From assembly GCF_036010665.1 (NCBI RefSeq), contig NZ_CP108581.1:6505501-6569500 (forward strand): a DNA stretch of 64,000 bases, written 5' to 3'. This DNA is from Microbispora sp. NBC_01189. GTDB taxonomy: Bacteria > Actinomycetota > Actinomycetes > Streptosporangiales > Streptosporangiaceae. Positions within the stretch are counted from its first letter, which is position 1; each line of letters begins with the position of its first letter. The translations under genes and the position numbers were made by a program. Below, piece after piece: positions 36,257-44,506 of this stretch. The notes below the pieces were generated by a model, which was not told the DNA's origin, ran no database searches, and saw only the letters and a program-made list of their open reading frames with translations.

Positions 36257-37137
36257 TTCCACGGCTGGGTGTTGACCAGCACGCCGTCGACGGCGTTGGC
36301 CGTCACGCCGTAGGTGTCCAGCACGGCCTTGTAGCCGCCGTCGGCCTGAAGCTCCTCCATGGCCTTGGCGACCGCGTCGCGCAGCGCTGCCTTGCGCTTG
36401 TCGATCGCGATGCCCCACGGCCCGGCGTCGTACTGCTCGGACAGCACGTCGTACTTGCCGGTGTCCTTGGCGTACATGACGGCCACGGGGTAGTCGACGA
36501 TGGTCGCGGTGGCGCGCCCTGAGTCGATCGAGAGCAGGCCGGTGGGCGCGTCCTCGCTCTGCATGATCTTCATCTTGGTGGCGCACTTCTCGTTCTGCTT
36601 CTCGCCGATGGCGAGGTTGGAGCTGCCCTTGGCCAGCACGACCGTGCGGCCGCACAGGTCATCGAGGTTCTTGATGCCCTCGGGGTTGCCCTTCTTCACC
36701 ATGATCGCGCCGCCGGCGTTGAAGTAGTCGACGAAGTCGACGGCCGCGCGCCGCTCCTCGGTGTCGCTCATCGAGGACATCACGATGTCCCAGCGCCCGC
36801 CCTGCAGGCCCGGGATGAGCCCGTCGAAGGCGGCGTTGGTGATCGAGAACTTCAGCCCCAGCTTGGCCGCGATGGCCGCGCCGAGGTCGGGGTCGACCCC
36901 GGTGAGCTCCTGGGTGCCCTCCTTGTACATCTCCATCGGCGGGTAGCCCTCGGAGGTGGCGACCCGCAGCGTGCCGGTCGTGCGCACGTCCTCCGGGACC
37001 AGGTCCTTCGCGGTCTTGTTCGCCGTCGCCGCCGCGTTGTCGCCCGCGGCGGTTCCCGACGACGAACGCCCGCAGCCGCCGGCGAGCGCCGACACCACCA
37101 GCGCGCCGACTATGGCCACAGATAGGCGCTTTGTCAT
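36253..37137 (-). CDS. ABC transporter substrate-binding lipoprotein (amino-acid type)
   Basis: The 294-residue product has a signal peptide ending in lipobox ALAGGC, so it is lipid-anchored outside the membrane. The SBP_bac_3 domain has [23 protein letters not shown] and [16 protein letters not shown], usual for polar amino-acid binders. It is the first gene of the operon; ATG 37137 has AGGAGG four bases upstream. The pentapeptide-repeat gene ends only 29 bp upstream in the same direction, so the operon promoter may lie within that gene. Confidence 0.95.
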   Translation of the reverse strand: MTKRLSVAIVGALVVSALAGGCGRSSSGTAAGDNAAATANKTAKDLVPEDVRTTGTLRVATSEGYPPMEMYKEGTQELTGVDPDLGAAIAAKLGLKFSITNAAFDGLIPGLQGGRWDIVMSSMSDTEERRAAVDFVDYFNAGGAIMVKKGNPEGIKNLDDLCGRTVVLAKGSSNLAIGEKQNEKCATKMKIMQSEDAPTGLLSIDSGRATATIVDYPVAVMYAKDTGKYDVLSEQYDAGPWGIAIDKRKAALRDAVAKAMEELQADGGYKAVLDTYGVTANAVDGVLVNTQPWK

Positions 37138-37166
37138 GGAACCTCCTGTTTCGCGAACGATTGAGC

Positions 37167-38912
37167 TTATGCTGACGACAGGAGGTCGCTCTCGTAAGGA
37201 TCGTGAACGCTTGCGCCTCTGAGCATCGACGTTCTCGATGCTCGCGCCGCGTGGCGGACCACCGCCACCTGGGGGCGCTGGCCGACCGGCTGCCGCGCCG
37301 GACGGGCTCCGGCCGTCCAGCAGACGGCGCCCGCGGTGAGGGCCGTCACCAGCGTCAGCCACCCGACGGCGCGGCCCGTCCGCAGGCCGTAGCCGGAGGC
37401 GATCCAGTGGATCGAGAGCAGCAGCCTGGCCCGGCCGCGGGAGCTGCCGAGCCGTCGCATGTCCATGGCGCCGAACGCGAAGTCGGCGGCGGTCCTGGCG
37501 TCGTCCACGCCCGGCCGCAGCCGCTCGTACAGGACGGCCAGCCGGGCGGCGTCCGGCGATCCCTCCGGCCCCGGCGGCCCCGGCGGTCCCGCCGGTCCTG
37601 GCGGTCCCGCCGGGTCCCAGCCGCGCAACAGGTGCTCGTCGGCGAGGATCCGGCGGCGGCTCCACCACCGGACCGGCGGCCAGCCCAGCCGCAGCCGCAT
37701 CCCGCCCGGCGTCGCCGCGAACAGGCACTCCCGCAGCCGCAGGCGTTCCGGGCGGCGCAGCCCGCCGAGGCCGCACCCGCGCAGGTCGGCTCCGGTGAGC
37801 GTGAGCGCCCCGGCGTCGAGGCCGTCGAGCGAGGTCACCCGCAGCCGGCCGGCGCGCCGGGTGACCGCCGACGTCCCGCCGAGGATCGCGTCCCGCAGGT
37901 CGAGGTCGGCGTCGGACAGGCGCGCGACGAGCGGCCCGGCGACGTCCGCGGTCCTGAGGATCACCCGGCACCCGCCGGTCTCCACGTGCAGCGCCGCCCC
38001 GGCCCGTACGCCCGCGAGGGACAGCCGCCGCCCGACCCGCATCGGGCCCAGGTAGGCGGCGGCCTGGAACCGCGCCCCCTCGAAGGCGGCGGTCGCCGCG
38101 CAGACAGTGCCGCGGAAGGAGACGGCCCGGTGGAAACGAGCGCCGCGGAAGGCGACGGCCCCGGCGAACACCGCCGCGTCGAACGCCGCGAACCCGCGGA
38201 ACTGCGTCCCCTCGAACGAGACGTTCGGTGCGCCCGGGAACGAGACGGTGGGCGTGGCCCGGACCGCCATGGTGCCGGGGGATGGCGTGCCGGGGAGCGG
38301 GGCGCAGGCGCGTGCGTTCCCGGGGAGCGGGGCGCAGGCGCGTGCGTTCCCGGGGAGCGGGGCGCAGGCGCGTGCGTTCCCGGCGGGCGTGTCCCCGGCG
38401 GGCAGGTCGCCGCCGAAGCGCGCGGCGCCGAACAGGGCGTCGCCGCGGATCGTCGCGTGGTCGAAGGCGGCGTGGCCGCGCACCCGCGCCTCGTGCAGGG
38501 ACAGCTCACGCGCGAACCGGGCCGCGCGGAAGGAGACGTTGCGCAGGAACCGGGCGCCGTAGAAAGAGGCGAGCCGGTCGAACCGGGCGTGGTCGAAGGT
38601 CGCGTCCCCCAGGAAGGCGACCTCGCCGAAGCGGGCCGGACCGGTGAAGACCACGTGGTCGAACCTGGCCCGCCCGACGCGGCGCTCCAGCCGGTCGAGT
38701 AGGCGGGTGAGCAGGTCCTCCGGCACGGTGGTGCCGCGCAGGTCGAGCGCCTGGCCGGGGGCGAGGCCCCGCAGGACGGCCCCCGTCTCGGCGGGCGTCA
38801 GGTGCGCCAGGCACCGGCCGTACGGCTCGCGGGCGATGCCCGGGCACCAGGGGGAGGCGCCGCACGTTCTCCAGACGACGTCCACGAGGGCGATCTTCGG
38901 CCGGGGTGTCAT
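37167..38912 (-). CDS. pentapeptide-repeat-like protein with C-terminal membrane segment
   Basis: This 581-residue protein is largely a right-handed beta-helix of the pentapeptide type: successive units such as ARFGEVAFLGDATFDHARFD and AFRGARFHRAVSFRG. A collagen-like stretch (GPPGPAGPPGPPGPEG) and a membrane segment (WLTLVTALTAGAVCWTAG) follow near the C-terminus. The N-terminus has four cysteines or histidines (TCGASPWCPG). A perfect 30-bp triplication (38291-38380) interrupts the helix with NARACAPLPG repeats, which do not fit the pentapeptide pattern. Function is unknown. ATG 38912 is poorly supported by a ribosome site. Confidence 0.8.
   Translation of the reverse strand: MTPRPKIALVDVVWRTCGASPWCPGIAREPYGRCLAHLTPAETGAVLRGLAPGQALDLRGTTVPEDLLTRLLDRLERRVGRARFDHVVFTGPARFGEVAFLGDATFDHARFDRLASFYGARFLRNVSFRAARFARELSLHEARVRGHAAFDHATIRGDALFGAARFGGDLPAGDTPAGNARACAPLPGNARACAPLPGNARACAPLPGTPSPGTMAVRATPTVSFPGAPNVSFEGTQFRGFAAFDAAVFAGAVAFRGARFHRAVSFRGTVCAATAAFEGARFQAAAYLGPMRVGRRLSLAGVRAGAALHVETGGCRVILRTADVAGPLVARLSDADLDLRDAILGGTSAVTRRAGRLRVTSLDGLDAGALTLTGADLRGCGLGGLRRPERLRLRECLFAATPGGMRLRLGWPPVRWWSRRRILADEHLLRGWDPAGPPGPAGPPGPPGPEGSPDAARLAVLYERLRPGVDDARTAADFAFGAMDMRRLGSSRGRARLLLSIHWIASGYGLRTGRAVGWLTLVTALTAGAVCWTAGARPARQPVGQRPQVAVVRHAARASRTSMLRGASVHDPYESDLLSSA
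37221..37243. promoter_or_regulatory. perfect 9-bp hairpin upstream of the amino-acid/D-aminoacylase operon
   Basis: GAGCATCGA, a five-base loop, then TCGATGCTC. It lies within the last codons of the pentapeptide gene and 84-106 bp before the solute-binding protein start. It could be an operator, attenuator or terminator for the operon; no U-tract follows, so intrinsic termination alone is not certain. Confidence 0.5.
38291..38380. repeat. 30-bp tandem repeat, three perfect copies, inside the pentapeptide gene
   Basis: Copies begin at 38291, 38321 and 38351 and are identical. Each encodes ten residues (GNARACAPLP), including an added cysteine. Perfect identity of three 30-bp units indicates very recent expansion, and copy number may vary between isolates. 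Confidence 0.97.
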
Positions 38913-39047
38913 GTCACCGTCATACACGATGTCCCATCTCTGGATGTTAAATCGTGATGGATAGGTAACAGAGTGTGTCCGCCGGGCGACCGTCGCGGCC
39001 GCCGCGCCCGGTCGTTTGCCCTGGCCGGGCAGGGGTACGCGGGGTGC

Positions 39048-39732
39048 ATGTCTGAGCAGCCGAACTCCACACCGCCACCGCAGACACAGTCGTATCCCGG
39101 TCGTACGGGCGAGATGAGCCCCGAGCCGAGGGACGAGATGCGCGACTACACCGGACGCGACCTGCTGGCCGGGAAGCGGGCCCTCGTGACCGGGGGAGAC
39201 TCCGGCATCGGCCGGGCCGTCGCCGTGGCGTTCGCCAAGGAGGGGGCGGACGTCGCGATCGCCTACCTGACCGAGCACGAGGACGCTGAGCACACCAGGA
39301 AGCTGGTGGAGCAGGAGGGCCGCCGCTGCGTGCTTATCCCGGGTGACGAAGGCCGCGCTGCGGCACATGCCCGAGGGCGGGTCGATCGTGAACACCTCGT
39401 CGATCAACGGGCTGCGCGGCAACAAGCAGCTGATCGACTACTCCGCGACCAAGGGCGCCGTCAACGCGTTCACCTACGCGATGGCCCAGGTGCTGGTCGA
39501 CCGGGGCATCAGGATCAACGCGGTGGCCCCGGGCCCGGTCTGGACGCCGCTCATCCCGGCCACCTTCCCCGAGGAGAAGGTGGAGAAGTTCGGCGCGCAG
39601 GTGCCGATGGGCCGCCCGGCCGACCCGGACGAGATCGCCCCGTCGTACGTGTTCTTCGCGGCGAACCGGCTCTCGTCCTACTACACGGGTGAGGTCCTCG
39701 CGCCGATCGGCGGCGAGACGCTACCCGGATAA
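39048..39732 (+). pseudogene. short-chain dehydrogenase broken by internal deletion and frameshift
   Basis: The N-terminal part (from ATG 39048) has ALVTGGDSGIGRAVAVAF and continues to RCVLIPGD. The C-terminal part resumes in another frame at 39343 with TKAALRHMPEGGSIV, then YSATKGAVNAFTYAMAQ to the end. In intact relatives of this roughly 290-residue family about 55-60 residues, including the NNA motif, lie between these points. They are missing here and the frame is shifted by one. The join falls on GTGAC (39343-39347), which would occur at both ends of the lost segment, suggesting a microhomology-mediated deletion. A separate 129-residue product from GTG 39343 would lack the cofactor site. 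Confidence 0.88.
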
Positions 39733-39821
39733 ACCGGGCGAGAGGTCCATCGTCCCTCCCAATATCGAACTGCTGTTCGCTTTACCCGTCGCCGGGAGAC
39801 GTAACCCGGTGGAGGGAGGCG

Positions 39822-40361
39822 TCACCTCGCGGCGGGATGGCGGAGGTAGCGGGCCCGGGTCAGTTCGGACACCTCCTGCTCCGGCGGGCGCCGCAGCACC
39901 CGCGAGGCCAGCGCGCCGCCGGTGGCACACCCGGCCGCGAGGGCCGCCGCCGCGGCGACGACCGACCTCGTACGGCCGCCCGCCCGGGGCTCGGGCCGTA
40001 CGGCGCCGGCCCGCCACGCGCGCAGCCACAGCGCGTGGGCCGCCGCGTCGAGCAGAAAGGCCGGCCTGATGCGGCCGGTGGGCACGCGGAGCAGGTCGGC
40101 GGTGAGAAGCGTCGCGGCGGTGGCCATGCCGAGACGGCGCGCCTGCCCGGCGCCGTCGGGCGTGCCCGCGGCGCGCACCTGGGTCCAGCCGATCCCCACC
40201 AGCAGGCCCGCGACGGTGCGTCGCAGCCGGCGGTCGGTCGTAGGGCCGAACACCTTGTCGAAGCTCGTCGGGTGCAGCAGCGGCCACAGCCCGCCCGCGA
40301 TCGTGAAGAAGCCGTGGGCGCGGGACAGGACCACCGCGCCCCTGTCGTCCTGGGTGGTCAT
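39822..40361 (-). CDS. small membrane-associated protein of unknown function
   Basis: The 179-residue product has moderately hydrophobic segments (HGFFTIAGGLWPLLHP, RRTVAGLLVGIGWTQVRAAG, ATAATLLTADLLRV, VVAAAAALAAGCATGG). It probably has three or four membrane helices. The motif LLHPTSFDKVFGP recurs, as I recall, in uncharacterised actinobacterial membrane proteins; no function is assigned. ATG 40361 follows GAGGGCCT. It converges on the broken SDR gene. Confidence 0.7.
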   Translation of the reverse strand: MTTQDDRGAVVLSRAHGFFTIAGGLWPLLHPTSFDKVFGPTTDRRLRRTVAGLLVGIGWTQVRAAGTPDGAGQARRLGMATAATLLTADLLRVPTGRIRPAFLLDAAAHALWLRAWRAGAVRPEPRAGGRTRSVVAAAAALAAGCATGGALASRVLRRPPEQEVSELTRARYLRHPAAR

Positions 40362-40512
40362 AGGCCCTCGATGCCCGCCCTCAAAACGGACAAAACGCGT
40401 GCTGGTTCGCGGCGGAGGCCAAGGGTAGGCCGTGGACGGAGCGGCGGCGGAGGTCCTCATGCCAGGGAATTTCAGGGTTCGTCCACTCGGCGGCGCGACG
40501 GGATGCCTCCTT

Positions 40513-40578
40513 ATGATCATCATCTCGATCGTCGCGTCGATTCTGCTCACGGTCCTCGTGAACGCACTGCTCCGGTGA
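40513..40578 (+). CDS. tiny single-helix membrane peptide (21 residues)
   Basis: A short frame gives MIIISIVASILLTVLVNALL plus arginine and stop. It is a clean single hydrophobic helix with a C-terminal positive charge, a type of micro-protein found beside many actinobacterial genes. No strong ribosome site is seen, and another ATG ten bases upstream is in a different frame. The rest of the 375-bp gap (40362-40736) shows no other gene except the promoter of the next one. Confidence 0.4.
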   Translation: MIIISIVASILLTVLVNALLR

Positions 40579-40698
40579 GGATTCCGCGGCCGAGGGGCAC
40601 GACGTTCTCCCATAAACCCAAAAGCGGGTTTCGGTTGGCATAATTCGCGTCGTGATGGGAAAACGCGGTCCCATTCGCATCTTTATGATTCCCGGGCG

Positions 40699-40726
40699 AT
40701 GACAAATGAAACAAAGCGCCTATATC
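40699..40726 (+). promoter_or_regulatory. putative -35/-10 promoter for a leaderless GPP34 gene
   Basis: ATGACA at 40699-40704 and TATATC at 40721-40726 are 16 bp apart, a fair match to a housekeeping promoter in an unusually AT-rich stretch. Transcription would begin around 40733-40737, at or next to the GTG start, and no ribosome site precedes that GTG. A leaderless mRNA is therefore inferred. Confidence 0.5.
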
Positions 40727-40736
40727 ATCGCCGACC

Positions 40737-41378
40737 GTGGCTGAAAGCGATCTTTCGAGCCCGTCTCTTGTCGATGACTTGTATTTCGTCCTGCACGACA
40801 ATGCGACGGGTCATCCACACCTGCATTCACGGCTCGCGGGGCTGGCACTTGCCGGCGGCGTCCTCGCCGAGCTGGTGCTCGACGAGCGGGTGACCCTGGA
40901 TCTCACGTCGAACCCCGAACGCGTCCTCGCGACGGCCGGGGAGGACAGCGGTGACGCCTTCACCAGGAAGGTGCTCGGCCTCGTCACCGCCGAGCCGTAC
41001 CATCCGGTGAGCACGTGGCTGCTGTTCCTCGCCCGCACGGCCGACGCCGAGGTGACCGCCCGGATGATCGCCGCGAAGCTGCTCAAACCACCGGTCAGGC
41101 ACCTGCTGAAACAACAGCCTCCGGCCCCGGCGGACATGAGCACGGCCGGGTGGCCGCTCGCCCGCCTGAACCTCGCCCTCCAGCGCCGCACGCCGCCGGC
41201 CCCTCGGGACCGCGTCCTCCTGGGCCTGCTGGACGCCGCCGGCTGCGCCCAGCGGGTGCTGTCGGAACACGATCCCCGCTTCGTGGCCGCCGCGATCGCC
41301 ATGCTCCCGGCCCCGATGCAGAGACTAGTCGCCCAGACCAAGGTCGCCGTCGGGCAGGCCGTCCTCAGCCGCCGGTGA
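40737..41378 (+). CDS. GPP34-family (Golgi phosphoprotein 3-like) protein
   Basis: This 213-residue helical protein matches the bacterial GPP34 family: LVDDLYFVLHDNATG at the N-terminus, AGGVLAELVLDERV, and TPPAPRDRVLLGLLDAAG. Eukaryotic GOLPH3 binds phosphoinositides; the actinobacterial proteins are soluble and of unknown function, possibly membrane-surface associated. The GTG start has no ribosome site but an apparent promoter just upstream, suggesting leaderless expression. An amino-acid permease gene follows 34 bp downstream. Confidence 0.87.
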   Translation: MAESDLSSPSLVDDLYFVLHDNATGHPHLHSRLAGLALAGGVLAELVLDERVTLDLTSNPERVLATAGEDSGDAFTRKVLGLVTAEPYHPVSTWLLFLARTADAEVTARMIAAKLLKPPVRHLLKQQPPAPADMSTAGWPLARLNLALQRRTPPAPRDRVLLGLLDAAGCAQRVLSEHDPRFVAAAIAMLPAPMQRLVAQTKVAVGQAVLSRR

Positions 41379-41412
41379 CCACCCCGTCCCCAACCTTTTC
41401 ACGGAGTTCCAG

Positions 41413-42885
41413 GTGTCTCTGACAGAGCAACGGCCGAGCGCCGTCTCCGCCGCGCTGGCCCAGGACCGGCTCGGTGTGCCGTCCATCGTGTTCTTCGTCA
41501 TCTCCGCGGCGGCGCCGCTGATGGTCGTCGCGGGCTCGGTCCCCACGGCGTACGCGGTGACGGGCGTGATCGGCGTGCCGCTGGCGTTCCTGCTGCTGGG
41601 CGCGATCTTCTCGCTCTTCGCCGTCGGCTACGTGACCATGGCCAGGCACGTGGTGAACGCCGGCGCCTTCTACGCCTACGCCGCGCAGGGTCTCGGCCGC
41701 ACGCAGGGCGTGGTGACGGCGTGGGTGGCGCTGCTCGCCTACAACGCGCTGCAGCTCGGCCTGTACGGCATCATCGGGTCGGCGGCCGAGCCGCTGCTCC
41801 TGGACTGGTTCGGCGGTTCGCCGCCCTGGTGGGTCATCGCGCTGGTGGCCTGGGCGCTGACCGGCCTGCTCGGGCTGCTGCGGGTCGACATCAACGGCCG
41901 GATCCTGTCGGTTCTGCTGGTCAGCGAGATCGCCGTCGTCCTGCTGTTCGACCTGGGCGACCTGTTCGGCGGCGCGCGGAACGGCATCAGCTTCGAGGGC
42001 TTCAGCCCCGGGGCGCTGTTCGTGCCCGGCGTGGGCGCCGCGCTCGCCACCGTCGTCGCGGGCTTCGCCGGCATCGAGTCGTCGGTCGTCTTCGCCGAGG
42101 AGTCCAAGGACCGCCACCGCACCGTGCCCCTCGCGACCTACCTGGGCATCGCGGTCATCGCCATCCTCTACTCGATCTCCGCCTGGGCCCAGACGGTGCC
42201 GACCGGGCCGGACGGGATCGTCAAGGCGGCGAAGGAGCAGGGTCCCGCGCTCATCTTCAGCCAGGCGGGCGAGCACCTGGGCGGCACCGTCGCGACGGTC
42301 GGCTCGGTGCTGTTCGTGACCAGCAGCATCGCCTGCATGATCGCCTTCCACAACACCACGGCGCGGTACATCTTCGCCCTGGGCCGGGAGAACGTGCTGC
42401 CCTCGGTGTTCGGGCGCACCTCGGCCCGCACCGCCGCACCGATCGCCGGGTCGGTGCTGCAGACCGTGCTCGGCCTGATCGTGATCGCCGTCTACGCCGT
42501 CGCGGGACTCGACCCGGTCACGAAGCTGTTCTTCACCTTCGGCACCTTCGGCGGCCTCGGGCTGCTGACCCTGCTCACCGTCACCTCGATCTCGGTGATC
42601 GTGTTCTTCTCCCGCGACCCCCGCGAAGAGACGGCCTGGCGGACGCGCTTCGCGCCGGCCCTGTCGATCGTGGCGCTGGTCGTGATCATCGGGCTGACGC
42701 TGGTCAACTTCGACACGGTCCTCGATGTCGCGCCCGACTCGCCGATGCGGTGGATCCTGCCCGGCATCTACGTCGTCGCGGTGATCTTCGGCGTCGTGTG
42801 GGCCCGGGTGATCAAGGCGACCCGGCCCGAGGTGTACGCCGGTATCGGCCTCGGCGCCCAGGCCGCGGCGGGAGGCCCCCGGTGA
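41413..42885 (+). CDS. APC-superfamily amino-acid permease
   Basis: The 490-residue transporter has about twelve membrane helices. The first helices contain IVFFVISAAAPLMVVAG and the sixth AGFAGIESSVVFAEESKD, the conserved APC amino-acid permease loops. It imports or exchanges amino acids across the inner membrane; substrate is not evident. GTG 41413 has GGAG six bases upstream. Its TGA overlaps the GTG of a GNAT gene (GTGA), indicating co-translation. Confidence 0.93.
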   Translation: MSLTEQRPSAVSAALAQDRLGVPSIVFFVISAAAPLMVVAGSVPTAYAVTGVIGVPLAFLLLGAIFSLFAVGYVTMARHVVNAGAFYAYAAQGLGRTQGVVTAWVALLAYNALQLGLYGIIGSAAEPLLLDWFGGSPPWWVIALVAWALTGLLGLLRVDINGRILSVLLVSEIAVVLLFDLGDLFGGARNGISFEGFSPGALFVPGVGAALATVVAGFAGIESSVVFAEESKDRHRTVPLATYLGIAVIAILYSISAWAQTVPTGPDGIVKAAKEQGPALIFSQAGEHLGGTVATVGSVLFVTSSIACMIAFHNTTARYIFALGRENVLPSVFGRTSARTAAPIAGSVLQTVLGLIVIAVYAVAGLDPVTKLFFTFGTFGGLGLLTLLTVTSISVIVFFSRDPREETAWRTRFAPALSIVALVVIIGLTLVNFDTVLDVAPDSPMRWILPGIYVVAVIFGVVWARVIKATRPEVYAGIGLGAQAAAGGPR

Positions 42886-43475
42886 GCGCGGTGATCACGC
42901 GGATGACGGACGCGGAGGCGACCGGTCACCTGATCGCGGAGACCTTCCACGTCGACGCGATCACCGCGTGGCTCGTCCCGCGCGAGGAGGACCGCCTGCC
43001 CCTCCAGCGGAGGTTCTTCACCATGTACGCCGCGCACGCGATGGCGCACGGCGACGTCTACGGCATCCACGAAGAGGGCGAGCTGGCCGGGGTGGCCGTC
43101 TGGTTCACCGCGCCGTTCCCGGAGATCCCCGGCGAGCGGGCGGCGATCGACGCCTTCACCGGGGAGAACGCGGAACGCTACCACGCCCTGGGCGAGCTGC
43201 TGGAAAAGCTCCACCCGCGCGAGCCGCACCACTTCCTGAACTTCATCGCCCTGGAGCGGGGAAGGACCGGCCGCGGCCTCGGCAGCATGCTGCTGGAGGA
43301 GCACCATCGCCGGCTCGACGCCGAGGGGGCGCCCGCCTACCTGGAGGCGAGCAGCGAGGCGAGCCGGCGGCTCTACCGCCGCCACGGCTACGTGGACATG
43401 CCGGAACTGGTCCGGCTGCCCGGCGGCCCGGTCATGTATCCCATGTGGCGCGAGCCCCGGCCGCCCGCGGGATAG
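42882..43475 (+). CDS. GNAT-family N-acetyltransferase
   Basis: The 197-residue product has a GNAT core: NFIALERGRTGRGLGSMLLE with the acetyl-CoA pyrophosphate loop (RTGRGLG), then AYLEASSEASRRLYRRHGY. It transfers acetyl from CoA to an amine; the substrate is unknown, though operon linkage with an amino-acid permease suggests an amino-acid derivative or drug. GTG 42882 overlaps the permease stop and has GGAGG in front. It converges on the NmrA-like gene. Confidence 0.9.
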   Translation: MSAVITRMTDAEATGHLIAETFHVDAITAWLVPREEDRLPLQRRFFTMYAAHAMAHGDVYGIHEEGELAGVAVWFTAPFPEIPGERAAIDAFTGENAERYHALGELLEKLHPREPHHFLNFIALERGRTGRGLGSMLLEEHHRRLDAEGAPAYLEASSEASRRLYRRHGYVDMPELVRLPGGPVMYPMWREPRPPAG

Positions 43476-43517
43476 CCGTACGGCGTGGCATCCCGGCCGC
43501 CGGTGACGCCCCGCGCC

Positions 43518-44393
43518 TCACGGCCTCCAGCCGGTGGCGCGCAGCCAGGTCTCGAAGGTCGTCAGGCCGGGATGCTCGGCCCGCAGGGCCTTCAGATCGA
43601 CGCCGTCGGCCGGGTGCTCGTCGAAGAACTCGAACATCCGGGCCAGATGCTCGTCGAACGCGCGCACCTGCTCGATCGGGATCCGCTCGTAGCGGGCCGG
43701 CAGGCCGCCCGCCCGGCCGAACGCCGCGGCGATCTCCGGCGGGGTCAGCTCGTCCGCGCCGATGTCGACGGTCCGGCCGACGTACCCGCCGGGCCGCTCG
43801 AAGGCCAGGGCGGTGAAGACCCCGATGTCCCGGACGGAGATCAGTTGCATCGGCGTGGTGGGCCGTGCGGGCAGGCGCAGGACCAGGGTGCCGTCCTCCA
43901 CGGAGGGACGGCTGTAGGTGAGGTAGTTCTCCATGAAGGAGACCGGGCGCAGGATCGTCGCCGGGAGCCCGAGCGCGTGGATCTCGCGCTCGATCCGCGC
44001 CTTGCTCTCGAAGTGGGGGATGCCGGAGGCGGCGTCGGTGCCGGGGAGCGAGCTGTACACCAGGTGCCCGAGGCCCGCCTCGGCGGCCAGCCGGACCACC
44101 GTCAGCCCCCGCCGTTCCTCGGCGGCGGCGCCCTCGGCGGTGATCCTCGGCCCCTGCATCATGGTCAGCGCCAGGAAGACCCCTTCGGCGTCCCGCATGG
44201 CCTGGCGCAGCGACGCCTCGTCGTCCAGGTCACCCGCCGCGAGCTCGGCCCCCGCCTCCCGCAGGGACACCGCGGCGGGGGAGCCGGGGTCGCGCACCAG
44301 GGCGCGCACGGTCCGCCCGCGGGCGAGCAGTTCGCGGGCGGTGGCGCCGCCCTGCCGCCCGGTGGCGCCGATCACCAGTACGCGATCACTCAT
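43518..44393 (-). CDS. NmrA-like NAD(P)-binding protein
   Basis: The 291-residue atypical SDR has an N-terminal VLVIGATGRQGGATARELL cofactor motif and lacks the YxxxK catalytic pair in the usual place. These proteins act as redox sensors or NAD(P)H-dependent reductases (NmrA/HSCARG group). It diverges from an XRE regulator gene across about 113 bp that contains the perfect palindrome CTCCC-T-GGGAG (44403-44413), which may be an operator or merely its ribosome site. Confidence 0.88.
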   Translation of the reverse strand: MSDRVLVIGATGRQGGATARELLARGRTVRALVRDPGSPAAVSLREAGAELAAGDLDDEASLRQAMRDAEGVFLALTMMQGPRITAEGAAAEERRGLTVVRLAAEAGLGHLVYSSLPGTDAASGIPHFESKARIEREIHALGLPATILRPVSFMENYLTYSRPSVEDGTLVLRLPARPTTPMQLISVRDIGVFTALAFERPGGYVGRTVDIGADELTPPEIAAAFGRAGGLPARYERIPIEQVRAFDEHLARMFEFFDEHPADGVDLKALRAEHPGLTTFETWLRATGWRP

Positions 44394-44506
44394 GACACCC
44401 GCCTCCCTGGGAGACTCGCCCTGTGAAGGATCATGGCCGTCACGATAACGAGGCGGCGTCCGGCGGTCCTGGCACTCGTGCTGCCAGTCACGCGCCCCGT
44501 CGCCGC

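Noticed and set aside
40381..40680. Minus-strand ORF of 99 codons in the gap before the GPP34 gene
   Set aside because: Codon use is unlike neighbouring genes, no ribosome site and no recognisable motifs; it is antisense to the promoter region.
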